From the NCBI GenBank assembly GCA_963995525.1, contig OZ023206.1, forward strand, positions 7,940,919 to 8,004,918: a stretch of 64,000 nt of DNA, written 5' to 3'. The notes beneath the pieces were generated by a model, which was not told where the DNA came from, made no database searches, and saw only the letters and a list, made by a program, of their open reading frames with translations. Below are positions 39,908 to 52,430 of the stretch, one piece after another. Position 1 is the stretch's first letter; each line of letters begins with the position of its first letter. Origin of the DNA: Escarpia spicata. Lineage: Eukaryota; Annelida; Polychaeta; Sabellida; Siboglinidae. The position numbers and the translations under genes are program-made.

Positions 39908-42900
39908 TTTCATAGAGGTCTTATCAAATGGTCATTCTTTCAAGGAACTGATTACGAAATTTATTGGCAACTTCTCCAAAACACATGGTAAATCGTAGGC
40001 AACATTTCTGAATATTCAACGTGTAACTAGTTGAAAACGAGCAATGTTTTAGCTACGTAATAGAATTTCGTAGCCTGTCTGCACAATTGGTAAATCCGAT
40101 TGTTGCTTTGTGAATGTGAATGGACAGGACTAGTAGTTGTTGTAAGGTTCCGTCTATTATTACGTTACGACTGCATTGCTAACTGATACCACTCAACAGT
40201 TCATAACGTCTAGTACACGATATATCCGTGTTATTTGAATACTCGTTGGTTGGTGCATGTATATTAGAGTCAAGCATGGCGGCGGTTTAGTAAACTTTGC
40301 ACTTAGTGGAAGTTATTTTGTCAATGTCACCAAGCTCTTTTCTGGAGCCACAAAACCAACCACGGGTTCTTGAGGCGACCCGAATATGGCTGTTAATGTA
40401 TACACTGATATTGGTGTCATATGTAATCCTTCTGATAACGTTTAGAAGACTGTAGGTTTACGGTCGTAAGATGACAGGTGTTTGATGTGTTTGCGGATAT
40501 GTAGGTAAGAACTTCGATGGTCGTGATATTACATTACGTGTGGTGCTAAGATTAGGAATGATGTGTATCCACACGGTTCAAATTCGTGTGAGTGAATGAT
40601 GATTTAGTGTCAGGTTTAAAGATTAAATACAATGCGCATAATTCCCATTGTTGACGTTGATCGTGACAACGGAGGTGGTCTATTGACAAAATGCGCGGAA
40701 CCTTTTAGTTGTGTCATGAACGTATTGGACTAAGTACGTGACGAAGACAACAGTTGCCGCAGTTATTTCAAAGAATATTCTACGTTGTTACCAGAAAGTC
40801 CAATTACCCGGGAATACGGTTAGACTGGAGCAGGCAAATGGGGTAGGATACACCTATTCGAGGGCCGACGAACCGGAGTTCGGGGATACGCGTGGCTGGA
40901 GTCGTGACCAGACGACTCCGGCGTAACGACGCGAAATATTGCCGGCTGAGTTAATTACCACTTGACTACCATCCTCCCTGCGCGCACTTTGTTTTATCGT
41001 CTGATACAATCACTGCTGAGCGACTTAACAGGATCTGCTGCGTGCTTAATGGTCGGAGTGCAGCATAACTCCAGTGGTCCGGGTCGTGTAGATTATCGTT
41101 ATCATTGTAACCGATTGTCGTGAAATGTCTTATTGATTCGGCGCAGCCTGTTGGCGTTGGTCGCGCCTACAACGCCCCGTTAGAGAGCCGCCGCACGGCG
41201 CTGTTGCGTTCATTTCTCACGCGCTCATTTACATGTTGTCATAGCAACGTCATGCCCGAGTGCAGATATTGTACGAGACATACAGCTATCGTCACGGACA
41301 TGCACTGCGACGTGCGCAGATATTACAGACGCACACGTGTTGCGACAAAGACATACAAACAAACGCCTGCGTGCGAACACACATAAGCTAACTCACACGT
41401 GCATTCATGTTCGTATGCTCATGCATACATACATGAGATCATGTATATGCACGCTTACACATTTACAGTAAAGGTCCGTTGGCGATTAGTATGTAATCAC
41501 ATTTGAATACAGTGTACCATGCAAATCTAGTTTTGGACGTGCTACGTTTGGTCACGCGTTGCTTGTCATAAGCTAGCGCTAAATCCTTTAGCCGAAGCAC
41601 TAAATGAGCCACCGTTGATGCTCCGTCATCTCTACCGATGTCCGTGCACCGTGGTACTCTATTGTCGTAGTGGTGTTCGTGGCCATCCACCTGTCTGTTC
41701 CGGCACTCGAGGCTGCCACCTCGACGGCGACACTTAGTGACACGAAGGTACACGAGGGCACTAACTATGGCCGTCGGCTAGGCGAGCATGAGCTCTGCCT
41801 TGCCGTGAGTCGATGCTCCGGGCGGGTGAAGACATCTGCCGTCAATCGGCTACCCAACAAGTGGTTTAATGCTGCGTTCCAATGGGCTCTTTTATATCGT
41901 AAACACGACTTGGTGAACTCGAAAGTTCACGAGCAGCCCGACTTGACCACTGGTACAGTTATGCAACTTGGTCAAGTACGCGTTACGAAGTCGTACGTGC
42001 GAGATACACGAGGTGATTGAAACTCAGCAGTACTCTCTTGTCCAGTTGTGACTGGAGTCAGCTTCGATTTAGAGGTCAAATGCAATGTTGAAACTCTTGC
42101 AATCGTGGCTGCTGATTGGGAGCATGGGAGAACACAAACAGGAAGAGTAATGCAAAAGAATCAATGCACTCCCAGAAACTAGGTTGCAAATATCATGGTA
42201 CCAATTCCAAACGAATAAGACGAGTCACGTATGCGATATGCATAGCTCTTATGCCTGCTTGAGCGAAGAACTACTCCAGCGTCATATTACACATTGCGTG
42301 ATGATGTCTAGTCTTCACTGCATATTGCTGTACGCAAAGCGTAACTGCATCCGACTATTTTATACTATCCGTAGATTATGGGGGGATACACAGACTGCCA
42401 GCTTCCTCTTGTTGCTACACTAGCGAGCCATTACACGCCGGCTCTCTATTATCTCGAGATAAACGAGAGTTCGCTGTCACCCATCACTATGGAACAATGC
42501 AACCGATTATCATAACAACCACGTATGATGATTCACTCGGAGTTGTTTGTGCGTCGATTGGAACGTAACAAACACATTTGAAGTGATTACAGGAGACTGC
42601 AGAGAGTCAGTCATGCACCATTCTAGAGCAGGTTCAAAACGATGCATCACCCATGGACGTTGCATGGCTGTTAGAGTTAAGTACAGGGCATGGTCAAACA
42701 TTGCTCAACGTAACAGCAAACACGGCGGAGAAAGTTGAAGTACTGACAGAAGTTAGCAAAATTTAGTATGTGACATTCAGTGTTGAAACTCACTTCGTAC
42801 ATAAAGTGAATAGTAGGAAACTAACCACATACGACTTCCGGTACATGGGTCGTGCAAAAAAATTTCACGGGAAACCGTGGAAGCCGTAGAGGATAAAACA

Positions 42901-43942
42901 TAACAATTCAAATCAATAGAATATTGTTGTTTACGACAATCACAAACCAGACATATTTTCGACACGTTATGCCGCCTCGTCATGCTGGGTACAAAAAAGC
43001 AGATGTCCAAAACAGCGCCATTTACGAGCAGAACACATACGTGCGAATCTGGTTTTCTTAATTCGGGACCGCAGTATTTTTCTCGAATATAACACAAATT
43101 ATGTTTTAAAGTTCAACAATTCGGAACTTCCGAGAATCTATGTCTCGTATGCATACGGAAATAGCGAACCGTCGGAAAACGATATCTTGTACAATCAGTG
43201 TCCGTGTTGGTCGCTGTTGGAACACTTTCCGAAAGGTATATCTGGCCCATGGTTCGTGATCGCAAAGCGTGATAACAACCGAGCTGTAATTGCTGTGCGT
43301 GTCCGAATGCTTCCTACGTCAGTATAGATGGTGTTTGATTGACCGGGTCTGCCAGAGAGCGAAGTGTAAAACGCTCTGAGCACACACAAAAACTGGATAC
43401 CGCGCTATGCAAGAACTTGCCTTTCCTTTTTTTTACTTTACCATAATGACATTGGTCTTTCGTAAGACAATGTTGTGAGATGTGTGCTGAAATATGCATC
43501 GAGTCGGAGCTTAATTGCAACGTGACATTGCGGGTCTAGATATCTCCCTTGGTTTCCTTGTCACACAGTGTTTCTAAAACAAATACGTCATATATTTGAT
43601 GATTGCCAAGATAAGTTTTAATAAACCAGCAGTGCATGTTAAAATATTGAGTAGCGCAATCATCTCGGATATCGATTGCCGTTCCCTGAACAAATGTCTT
43701 AGCTGCAATCATCGGATATTGTTCACATTAGTAGGCTACGTAGACACGTGATTGCGTACACAGTTTTTCATTCAGTATGAGAAAAAAAACAATCACGCTA
43801 GAATGGTTCATTTGCAATGTTTTATCATCGACTATATCAATGTGGATGTGCACTACAGGCAACAATAATAATATCGCTTTGATTTTGGCATGATTTGTTT
43901 TGATCTACTTTGACAACAGCTCGCCTAATTAGACACGGCAAT
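39908..43942. other. No gene recognised over 4 kb
   Basis: Unique sequence with several CG-richer parts (about 40.9-41.4 and 41.6-42.0 kb). The frame at 41670-42020 (116 aa) and the overlapping minus frame at 41463-41753 have no recognised domain. This is the longest stretch here without an identified transposon, so a host exon or regulatory DNA could be hidden in it. Confidence 0.4.
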
Positions 43943-44310
43943 GTGAGAATAAGACTAAGAATAAGAAATTTATTATTATTTACAACTTTTCATTTGGATT
44001 GTACATACATTCATCATAAAATCCACAAATCCACACAAGTACCATGCTGTTACAAGACGATACAACATTATGTTAAAATATTCATAAAGCAAGTTGTACT
44101 CAAAAAAATTAACGCAACTACAATAAAGATACTATTAAGTAAATTTACAAAATCACCCCGCGAACACAACTCACTCGGTATGAGGCGCTTTATATTATAA
44201 CGTGTACATTATAATTGCATTATTATCTTTCATTAAAAATTAAATACTTTAAATACACTCAAATTAAACCAGTTAGTTTAAATATTAAAATTGACTGTTA
44301 AGACATACAC
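43943..44310 (-). mobile_element. LINE family J, 3'-UTR-only copy
   Basis: Aligns along its whole length with 54246-54602, the 3' UTR of the LINE J copy (shared words TGGATTGTACATACATTCA, TATGAGGCGCTTTATATTA, TTTAAATATTAAAATTGACT; about 85-90% identical by eye). It starts at the same A/T-rich 3' tail (AGAATAAG on the plus strand) and stops just before the coding end, so it is a severely 5'-truncated insertion. Confidence 0.92.
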
Positions 44311-45334
44311 ATGCCCACCGTTTGACGACGACCGTGGTATCGACGGGGACGAAGAGGATCAGTTAAATCAGCCGACAACAGCACAAAGAGAACGCTCATT
44401 TATCCGACGTCTGGCGATATAGCTTGATATAGCAACCCCGCTACACAATAACATATCATTTTGCTGATAAATCCAGCAGCGGTGGCGTTCGTTATGTTTA
44501 CTGGTGTGGTGTGGTTGAAAATGTTACGTGTCATGTGCGTGATCAGTTGATATACGGGCTCGTTATGACCGATAGAGGTCACGGATTGTGCACGTGATGA
44601 CCGAGAAATGTCACGGGTTATGCACGTGGTGATCCAATATCCGTCAACTACGTCTAACTAGGGAAGCGTTGTGTCCATTGTCTTATTGTCCATCCTTTAT
44701 ATATATTGCAATCCAAGCGTGTACCAATAGCCGTTTCACTAACAAAACCTCGATTTGGCTGCATGGAATATTGATATTCAAGAATAGTGTCTGTATTGTC
44801 TATACACAAATCGGACACCTTATGAAGTGAAAGCCGGTTTAAGCCATATATAGTTCAATATGTATACCTGTATGCATTAGTGGTGACGGAAACCAACTCA
44901 TTTATGAGACAAACTGAAAGACTGATTTTGTTCAATGCCTAAATCGGCAAACTTGATCAATGCGTATCGCAATCTTTGTTCCGATGCAAATTCTAACTGA
45001 GTGATATGAGTCGCGTCTATTTATTCAGCGGACATTTTCGATTTTTATTTCGCTGGGGGAAACAAAAATATGGAGCCGTATTATTCATGGTAGTCCTTCT
45101 ACCGTACAATAAATAAGTTGTTTATGCCTTCGAAATAAAAAAAATTAAATATTTACTATGATTTAGCCAATGAAAACGTAGCCTGAGTGCGGCTGAGTGC
45201 AAACGCACTCAGAATGGGCGGTAAAAGGTAACGGATTCGCCGAACATTAATTCATAGATACATAGTTATATGCAGAAAAAATGATCTAAAAGAAACCTGT
45301 ATCTTTGATTAAGAACTATGTTTTGATATTCACC
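44311..45334. other. No gene recognised
   Basis: Unique sequence. A GACCGATAGAGGTCACGG / GACCGAGAAATGTCACGG near-duplicate occurs at 44567 and 44600; otherwise nothing identified. Confidence 0.5.
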
Positions 45335-45608
45335 GTCTTTCCATGCTGGTCACATTCGTACGTAGTCTTTCCACGCTGGTCACATTCGTACGTAGTCTTT
45401 CCACGCTGGCAACATTCGTACGTAGTCTTTCCACGCTGGTCACATTCGTACGTAGTCTTTCCATGCTGGTCACATTCGTACGTAGTCTTTTCATGCTGGT
45501 CACATTCGTACGTAGTCTTTCCATGCTGGTCACATTCGTACGTAGTCTTTCCACGCTGGTCACATTCGTACGTAGTCTTTCCATGCTGGTCACATTCGTA
45601 CGTAGTTT
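45335..45608. repeat. 30-bp tandem array (~9 copies)
   Basis: The unit starts GTAGTCTTTCCACGCTGG and is 30 bp, so plus and minus frames are open (plus HSYVVFPxWS; minus KTTYECDQxG). Units differ mainly at CACG/CATG. There are no unique spacers, so it is not a CRISPR-like array. Confidence 0.95.
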
Positions 45609-47654
45609 TGCAAGCAGCGTCCAAAAGTGACCACCGGAGGGCTTTCCGCCGGCGGACCTGCCAAGTTAATCATCTATAACCTGCTTTTTTCTCTGAGAAT
45701 CCTTCCGTGGTAATATCTGAAAAGTTGTTTCCTAGCATTTATAATATATCAAGTAGCTATTCAGTGCATCCAATTATGTATTTTTATGTTGACTATTTTA
45801 TGTTATATTTTTTATGTATTTTAATTTGTGTTTTATCAGATATCTATTGTATAAGTATTGACATTGGCGTTCAGCATTCAATGTAAACATGGCATTCGGT
45901 GCGAAACATCCAAATTTAGAAAGAAAGATATATTGGTCAAATTATAATAAAAAATTGTGGTTCTGTAAAAACACATTTTGGGTTGTCAAAAAGCTGGAAC
46001 AGAGAGAGTTTATGCGTGTGTCTTACATAGCATAATTTAAATTTTAAAATAATCAGAAATAGGCCTTATACGCCTTATGCCTTCTTAAGCATCTTCACTA
46101 TGCCTTCAAAACACCTCCTCCGTCGTGGCGGCGATGTCTCGTTTCGGTAACGTGTTCTCATTGACCGAGTCATAATCTACCGTTATTCAGTCAAGAATAT
46201 GTGTCTTGCTCGGTGTCATGCACGAGGCAGCACGAAGTGACGAACATTAATGTGCCTACTAATTAATCAATCTAAAGTATTGTTGAAGCTGTCACTCTTA
46301 GCCGCTACGCCATTCATCACAATTATTCATTGTGAGATCATGTTTGAGAACGGAATACGGTGGCGATATTAAGAGGGTCTATTTGTGAGTGTGACGGAAG
46401 CTAGTGATCAGCGACGAACAGGTAGTTAGTGAGGAGACTAAATGACAAACACTTCCGTTGAGGAAAAGGTGTTCACATGAAGCGATATTAAGGCGACCAC
46501 TTCGACCTAAAAAGTAGGCCTACATTGTGCAAAAGGAAATAAACTAGGTAATGCCAGTTGGCCGTTATCTCATAAATATGGCATTCTTTCTGCATTCTTT
46601 GCACTAGTTGTCTATCCAAATATTATTATCAGAATTAGCTACGATGTTGGTCTGGGTCCACACATTGATTGGTGGGCATTTCTCACACGATTACTATCTT
46701 ATCCAAGAGACACAGATAAAGAGGAGGAAACAGAATTTCTAACGCGTCACAACAGCAACAGGTGATTTGGAACCCGAGTGCTGCCGATTGACGGTCCAAC
46801 GCTTTAACAACCAAGCTTTGTGGCTACTGTGTTGTCTATGATGTCAACACTTCTTACTTTCGTCGTATGTGTGCGCATTTGCGAACGTGCATGCGCGTGT
46901 GTGCATATGTGTGTGTGCGTATATAATGAATTGCAATGGGGCGCCAAACAATAACAATCCGTCTGAAGCTTGACATCTGAAAGAGCTGTCGTTCCACATT
47001 AATCTCCTCTTGAAAGTGTCTTTAATAATTACCATTCATAAGTCACTCGTCTTGATAATGGTCTAAGTTTTCCAGAGCAGTTAGAAAGTGTGGGAAATGG
47101 GAGTGGTGCACATATCGAATTATAAGCTGAAAAAAACGAATGTCAACAAGGAGACCACACCGGAAATAAGCCAGCCTTCGATGTTAAAAGCAATCTCTAT
47201 TGCTGCTGATCACGTCGCTAAGGACGTCAGTCTGCAAGGACACGTCTGCGATGTAGAAAGAATGAACTAAGAGACTTCGCCCATATATGGTTTCGTGGAC
47301 TGTCGTCAAACAAACGTATGGTTGGCTTCTATCTAGTCACGCGGCGACCACGTCCGCTGTCGCCAACGTGTCGTCTGTCCAGCGACGGGTTGACTCATGC
47401 CATCAACGAGAGACAGGCCTTCTCTGTTAAGTGCACAGCCAGGACATGTTCAAATATCTTTGTTGCGACGGTCAGTGTTTGCAGAGCAGGTGGTGTATTT
47501 TGATGGTCTATTCATAACTTACTTCAGTACCGTGAACGTGAGTACTTCTGCTGTTGTGATTCAGTACAAACCAATTCTTGTTTAATCGTGACGTAATAGA
47601 AAATTATAGACGCCAAAGCCGACGTATAAGTTTATTCACATAAACATAACGGAG
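45609..47654. other. No gene recognised apart from a tRNA-like stretch
   Basis: A/T-rich to 46.1 kb, then unique sequence. Frames are at most 63 aa. The tRNA-like stretch at 46745-46825 is listed separately. Confidence 0.5.
46745..46825 (-). mobile_element. tRNA-like sequence, SINE head or tRNA relic
   Basis: On the minus strand it reads GCTTGGTTGTTAAAGCGTTGG (D-arm/A-box-like), then a GACCGTC stretch, then CTCGGGTTCCAAATC (T-arm/B-box-like, with CCAAATC where CGAATCC is expected). Stem pairing is imperfect, so it cannot be a functional tRNA. Confidence 0.3.
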
Positions 47655-47842
47655 GGGTGGAGAGAGGGAGAGAGAGAGAGAGAGGGGAGAGATGGAGGCG
47701 GGGAGAGGGAGGGGCAGGGAGAGGGAGAGATACAGAGATTGAGACAGAGGGAGAGGAAGAGGGAGAGGGAGAGGGAGAGGGAGAGGGAGAGGGAGCGAGA
47801 GAGAGAGAGACATAGACAGAGAGAGAGAGAGAGAGAGGGAGG

Positions 47843-47922
<80 letters not shown>

Positions 47923-47929
47923 GGAGAGG

Positions 47930-47964
<35 letters not shown>

Positions 47965-48052
47965 AGGCAGAGGCAGAGGCAGAGACAGAGGGAGAGGCAG
48001 AGACACAGACAGAGGGAGAGGGAGAGGGAGAGGGAGAGGGAGAAATGTATCG
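47655..48052. repeat. ~400-bp purine tract, (GA)n and (GGGAGA)n mosaic
   Basis: The plus strand is almost wholly G and A, with scattered C or T (GGCAGAGGCAGAG, ACAGACAGAG). Blocks of GGGAGA at 47760-47790 and 48013-48040 flank a pure GA centre, so the tract is close to mirror-symmetric. It lies immediately left of IR4. Confidence 0.95.
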
Positions 48053-48062
48053 AAAGAGATAA

Positions 48063-48468
48063 AAGGATTTTGCCATTTTGATTGTCAGTTATGTATCGAC
48101 ATTTTGCCATGATTAATGACATTAAAAACAGAAACAAAATACAAGCAAATGTTGTTTTAATGTAAAAGAAAAACAAATTAACAAAAACATATTAAAAAAG
48201 TTCAAGGTTGGCGGCGCATTCTAAATGGCGGGTTAGCGAAGCTTTTTTTTAATAAATGGCGGGCGTGTAATGATTTCTAGTTATAAAAGACAAATGCTAC
48301 TTACAGTATTCCGTATTTATTTTGATGGAGAAACGTCTATACGAGTTGGTGGATACATAAAGGTCTACATACATACAATTATACTTACATACGTACATAG
48401 TTATATACATACATACACACATACATATTTACATATATACATATATAGTTACATAAATACATTCATAC

Positions 48469-48536
<68 letters not shown>

Positions 48537-48727
48537 GAACATAGGTACAAACTTCCGTTTATGGCTTCATTTATACGTACTTACATACATACATAGTTAC
48601 ACACATATGCACATAGTTACCTACAAACATACATACATACATACATGCATTCATACATGCATATATACATACATACATACATACATATATACATGCATAC
48701 ATACATGTGTGTGTAAGTATGTATGTA

Positions 48728-48812
<85 letters not shown>

Positions 48813-49307
48813 ATGTATGCATGTATGTATGTATGTTTGTAGGCAACTATGTACATATGTATGTAACTATGTACCTATGTATGTAACTATGTACGTGTGT
48901 ATGTAACTATGTACATGTGTATGTAACTATGTACGTATGTATGTAGCTATGTACGTATGTATGTAGCTATGTACGTATGTATGTAGCTATGTACGTATGT
49001 ATGTAGCTATGTACGTATGTATGTAGCTATGTACGTATGTATGTAGCTATGTACGTATGTGTGTAGCTATGTACGTATGTATGTAGCTATGTACGTATGT
49101 ATGTAACTATGTACGTATGTATGTAACTATGTACGTATGTGTGTAACTATGTACGTGTGTATGTAACTATGTACGTGTGTATGTAACTATGTACGTATGT
49201 ATGTAACTATGTACATATGTGTGTAACTATGTGCGTGTGTATGTAACTATGTACGTGTGTATGTAACTATGTACATATGTATGTAACTATGTACGTATGT
49301 ACGTAAC

Positions 49308-49338
<31 letters not shown>

Positions 49339-50335
49339 CTATGTACATATGTATGTAACTATGTACGTATGTATGTAACTATGTATGTATGTATGTAACT
49401 ATGTATGTATGTATGTAGCTATGTACGTATGTGTGTAGCTATGTACGTATGTATGTAGCTATGTACGTATGTATGTAACTATGTACGTATGTATGTAACT
49501 ATGTACGTATGTGTGTAACTATGTACGTGTGTATGTAACTAGGTACGTGTGTATGTAACTATGTACGTATGTATGTAACTATGTACATATGTGTGTAACT
49601 ATGTACGTGTGTATGTAACTATGTACGTGTGTATGTAACTATGTACATATGTATGTAACTATGTACGTATGTACGTAACTATTTATGTATGTATGTATGT
49701 AACTATGTACATATGTATGTAACTATGTACGTATGTATGTAACTATGTATGTATGTATGTAACTATGTACGTATGTATGCAACTATGTATGTATGTATGT
49801 ATGTAACTATGTACGTATGTATGCAACTATGTATGTATGTATGTATGTAACTATGTACATATGTATGTAACTATGTATGTATGTATGTATGTATGTAACT
49901 ATGTACATATGTATGTAACTATGTATGTATGTATGTAACTATGTACATATGTATGTAACTATGTATGTATGTATGCAACTATGTACATATGTATGTAACT
50001 ATGTATGTATGTATGTAACTATGTACATATGTATGTAACTATGTATGTATGTATGTAACTATGTACATATGTATGTAACTACGTACGTATGTAAATACGT
50101 ATAAATGAAACCATAAACGTCAGGTGGTACTATGCAGTGACTGTGGGAATAAATACGGATAACAGAGGATTACACACATTGTTGGAATAAATACGGAATA
50201 CTGTAAGTAGCCTTTGTCTTTTATAACTAGAAATCACAACCCGCACGCCGTTTATAAAAAAGAATCGTTATCCCGCCGTTTAGAATGCGCCACCGGCGAT
50301 ATATGAACTGTCAATCAAAATGGCAAAATGCTTTG
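48063..50335. repeat. Inverted repeat IR4 around an expanded GTAT array
   Basis: The outer left arm (48063-48097 and 48208-48325) matches the reverse complement of 50335-50180: TTTTGCCATTTTGATTG, GGCGCATTCTAAAnGGCGGG, GATTTCTAGTTATAAAAGAC, and CTTACAGTATTCCGTATTTA. An inner pair, 48549-48716 against 50125-50060, shares CGTTTATGGnTTCATTTATA. Even the microsatellite switches strand: ACAT/ATAC units on the left, GTAT units on the right, meeting at a TG run (48732-48806). The left arm has about 110 bp extra at 48098-48207. By eye arm identity is about 85%. Confidence 0.9.
48716..50095. repeat. 20-bp GTAACTATGTACGTATGTAT array, ~1.3 kb
   Basis: Starts as TG repeats, then runs as 20-bp units with 16- and 24-bp variants built from GTAT slippage. 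Unit variants (CTATGTACGT, CTATGTACAT, and AGCT for AACT) recur in blocks: the run from about 49021 is repeated in similar order from about 49410, a longer duplication of about 390 bp. Confidence 0.95.
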
Positions 50336-50837
50336 ATCTTTATTGCTGAAATGCCAGCGCTAGTCACGGCTAGCGAAAACGATGAAGATAAGGACACCAC
50401 AGCAACGGTCGCGGCTAGGGAAAAAACAGTTCAGATAAGGGACGCCGATCAGCACCCACCACCCCTACTAGGCGCTGGTAGTTACGGTGGATGAGTCTAG
50501 TTAATTAATTTTAACAATTGCATATGTCATTAAGCACCCGCCAACCCTGCTAGGCGCTCGCAGCTACAGCGCGTTGTAGAGAGTCGTAGAAACTATAATA
50601 AATGTATATGTCAGCGTATATGTCAGCAAATGCGAAATGTGCGTAATCACCGTCAGCACAATGCCAAATCCTTTGATCTTTTGATGCAGTTTTTACGCAT
50701 TTGTGGTCCGAGCTTCAAGCTATTACTACTTGCGTTCGCATAAATCACAACACCACATTATTCAAGTCGATTGGATTGCGATAATTTAACACAGTTTCGT
50801 CAAACTTGTTGGATGAACATGTTCGATCGGTTTGAGA
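50336..50837. other. No gene recognised; short diverged duplication
   Basis: AGCACCCnCCAnCCCT followed by CTAGGCGCT occurs at about 50451 and again at about 50533, and GCAAATCCTTTGATCTTT-like words occur at 50330 and 50664. This suggests an old local duplication. Confidence 0.4.
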
Positions 50838-51202
50838 TCAAGTCTCATCGCGTGGCAACAAGTCTCATCGAGTGGCAACAAGTCTCATCGCGTGGCAACA
50901 AGTCTCATCGAGTGGCAACAAGTCTCATCGCGTGGCAACAAGTCTCATCGAGTGGCAACAAGTCTCATCGAGTGGCAACAGGTCTCATCGCGTGGCAACA
51001 AGTCTCATCGAGTGGCAACAAGTCTCATCGAGTGGCAATAAGTCTCATCGAGTGGCAACAGGTCTCATCGCGTGGCAACAAGTCTCATCGAGTGGCAACA
51101 AGTCTCATCGAGTGGCAACAAGTCTCATCACGTGGCAACAAGTCTCATCGAGTGGCAACAAATCTCATCGCGTGGCAACAAGTCTCATCGCGTGGCAACA
51201 AG
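50838..51202. repeat. 20-bp tandem array (~18 copies), all three plus frames open
   Basis: The unit is AGTCTCATCGNGTGGCAACA with N,G = CG or AG. Because 20 is not a multiple of three, the three plus frames are all open and rotate into each other every 60 bp, giving a 20-residue superperiod (SHRVATSLI, EWQQVSS, RGNK). The order of CG and AG units is irregular. Confidence 0.95.
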
Positions 51203-51798
51203 ACATTTTACAGCAAGATTGCCTTGTGAAACAAAATAGATGCATGTGGCAAGTGATATTAGAAAGTCACTGGTTTACCGAGAACTCACAATTATTTTTT
51301 AGCTACACGTGATACGCGCGTATCTACTATGTACCACTTGTGGTGTAATCCCTTCTAGTCACGACTGGAGACCCAACAAATCGTGTCGCTACAAAGGCGC
51401 ACATATCAGTTTAGCCAATGACACAACATTTGAACGTAATTATGCGTGTTTCAACATTAAATCCATGCATAATTTCACTCTGTATTAATACGGACAGACT
51501 GCGCGGAAATTCCCCCGAGGTCTACAATCTGATGCTGTGTCGCTGTACCCCAGTTGGACCTACGGCGGCTCATTGCAATCTCTGTCCAGCCACGTCCACG
51601 GCACAGTCTGTCTGGTTATCGATGTGGTTAATTTATCTCGCTGTTGGTACCGTTTCTATATTGTGTATACATTGTTTCCTGGCCGTCTCTCTATGCTCCT
51701 ATGTACTAGACTTGCAGGTCTTCTTTTCCAATGATCGTGTTGAGCCAGTTACTTGTCTTGATGGGACAGAGCAACTCTTCTTCTTCTTCGTGTTAATC
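51203..51798. other. No gene recognised
   Basis: A 167-aa plus frame (51418-51921) crosses this stretch but shows no recognised domain, and it continues through the telomere-like motif, so it is probably chance. Confidence 0.45.
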
Positions 51799-51834
51799 GT
51801 TAGAGTTAGGGTTAACCCTGACCCTAACCCTAAC
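51799..51834. repeat. Head-to-head telomere-like motif
   Basis: GTTAGAGTTAGGG is followed by TTAACCCT and then GACCCTAACCCTAAC. TTAGGG-type and CCCTAA-type units face each other in a near-perfect 36-bp palindrome, with about two units on each side. Confidence 0.85.
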
Positions 51835-51899
51835 TGTTCTCTAACCACTAGTTTATTGAAGAGTCCTAAGGACAGGTCATCGCGCTGTATAGAATTTAC

Positions 51900-52430
51900 C
51901 ATTTTACTTGTTTTATCTTAAACCAATGGTTTTGTCTTTCTCTGCATCAACCTCCACACCCACATCTCGAGAGTATAACGTACCCGAACTTTCTCACCGT
52001 CCTCCATGGGTTCCCGAGCACATTGCCGTACTTAGCAACGCTCCGAACTAGCAGTATATAGGTATCTTCTTCAAGCCTGTAGCTATGTCACCGTCTGATT
52101 CTAGAAAGGTCACGTGTAATGCTTTTCGCTATAGCCCGCCTGACTAACATGTCTTCTGTTGTTGTAGCTTCTATACTAATCACAGAACCAAGGTGTTTGA
52201 ATGTTGATAAATCCCTTCAAGTAGATGGGTTTATTCCAATGGAAGCATTTGTCTTCGCTTCAGTGGCTGTCATACGGAAACTCTCACCGTGTCTTTTCAC
52301 AACATTTGCTAGCTTTTCGAAATGTTCCTTTGATGTCGCTACCAAGATGACGTAACCTGCATAACGTAGGAATAAACTCCAATAAAAGCTATTACAGTGT
52401 ATATTTGATATAATTAAGCGCACTGCGTCG
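51900..52430 (-). mobile_element. LINE RT fragment with destroyed catalytic box
   Basis: On the minus strand the palm reads YAGYVILVATS where YADDVILVATS is expected, then EHFEKLANVVKRHGESF, and, after a stop, FKHLGSVIS followed by VRRAIAKS. This order is typical of a LINE RT between motif C and the thumb. Loss of both aspartates and several stops make it dead. Sequence from 52010 to 51900 is only weakly similar and may belong to a second fragment. Confidence 0.65.

Noticed and set aside
41670..42020. 116-aa plus frame starting with a hydrophobic stretch
   Set aside because: It could pass for a signal peptide, but nothing downstream is recognisable and an overlapping minus frame is equally open.
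45335..45608. CRISPR-like look of the 30-bp array
   Set aside because: Units are contiguous with no unique spacers, and the genome is eukaryotic.
46745..46825. Functional tRNA gene
   Set aside because: Anticodon and T stems do not pair properly and the B-box is altered; kept only as a low-confidence relic.
47604..48176. Leu/Ser- or Arg/Glu-rich frames near 47.6-48.2 kb
   Set aside because: Translations of the GA tract; no unique coding sequence.
51418..51921. 167-aa frame crossing the telomere-like motif
   Set aside because: No domain, and it reads through a palindrome and into antisense LINE sequence; likely chance.
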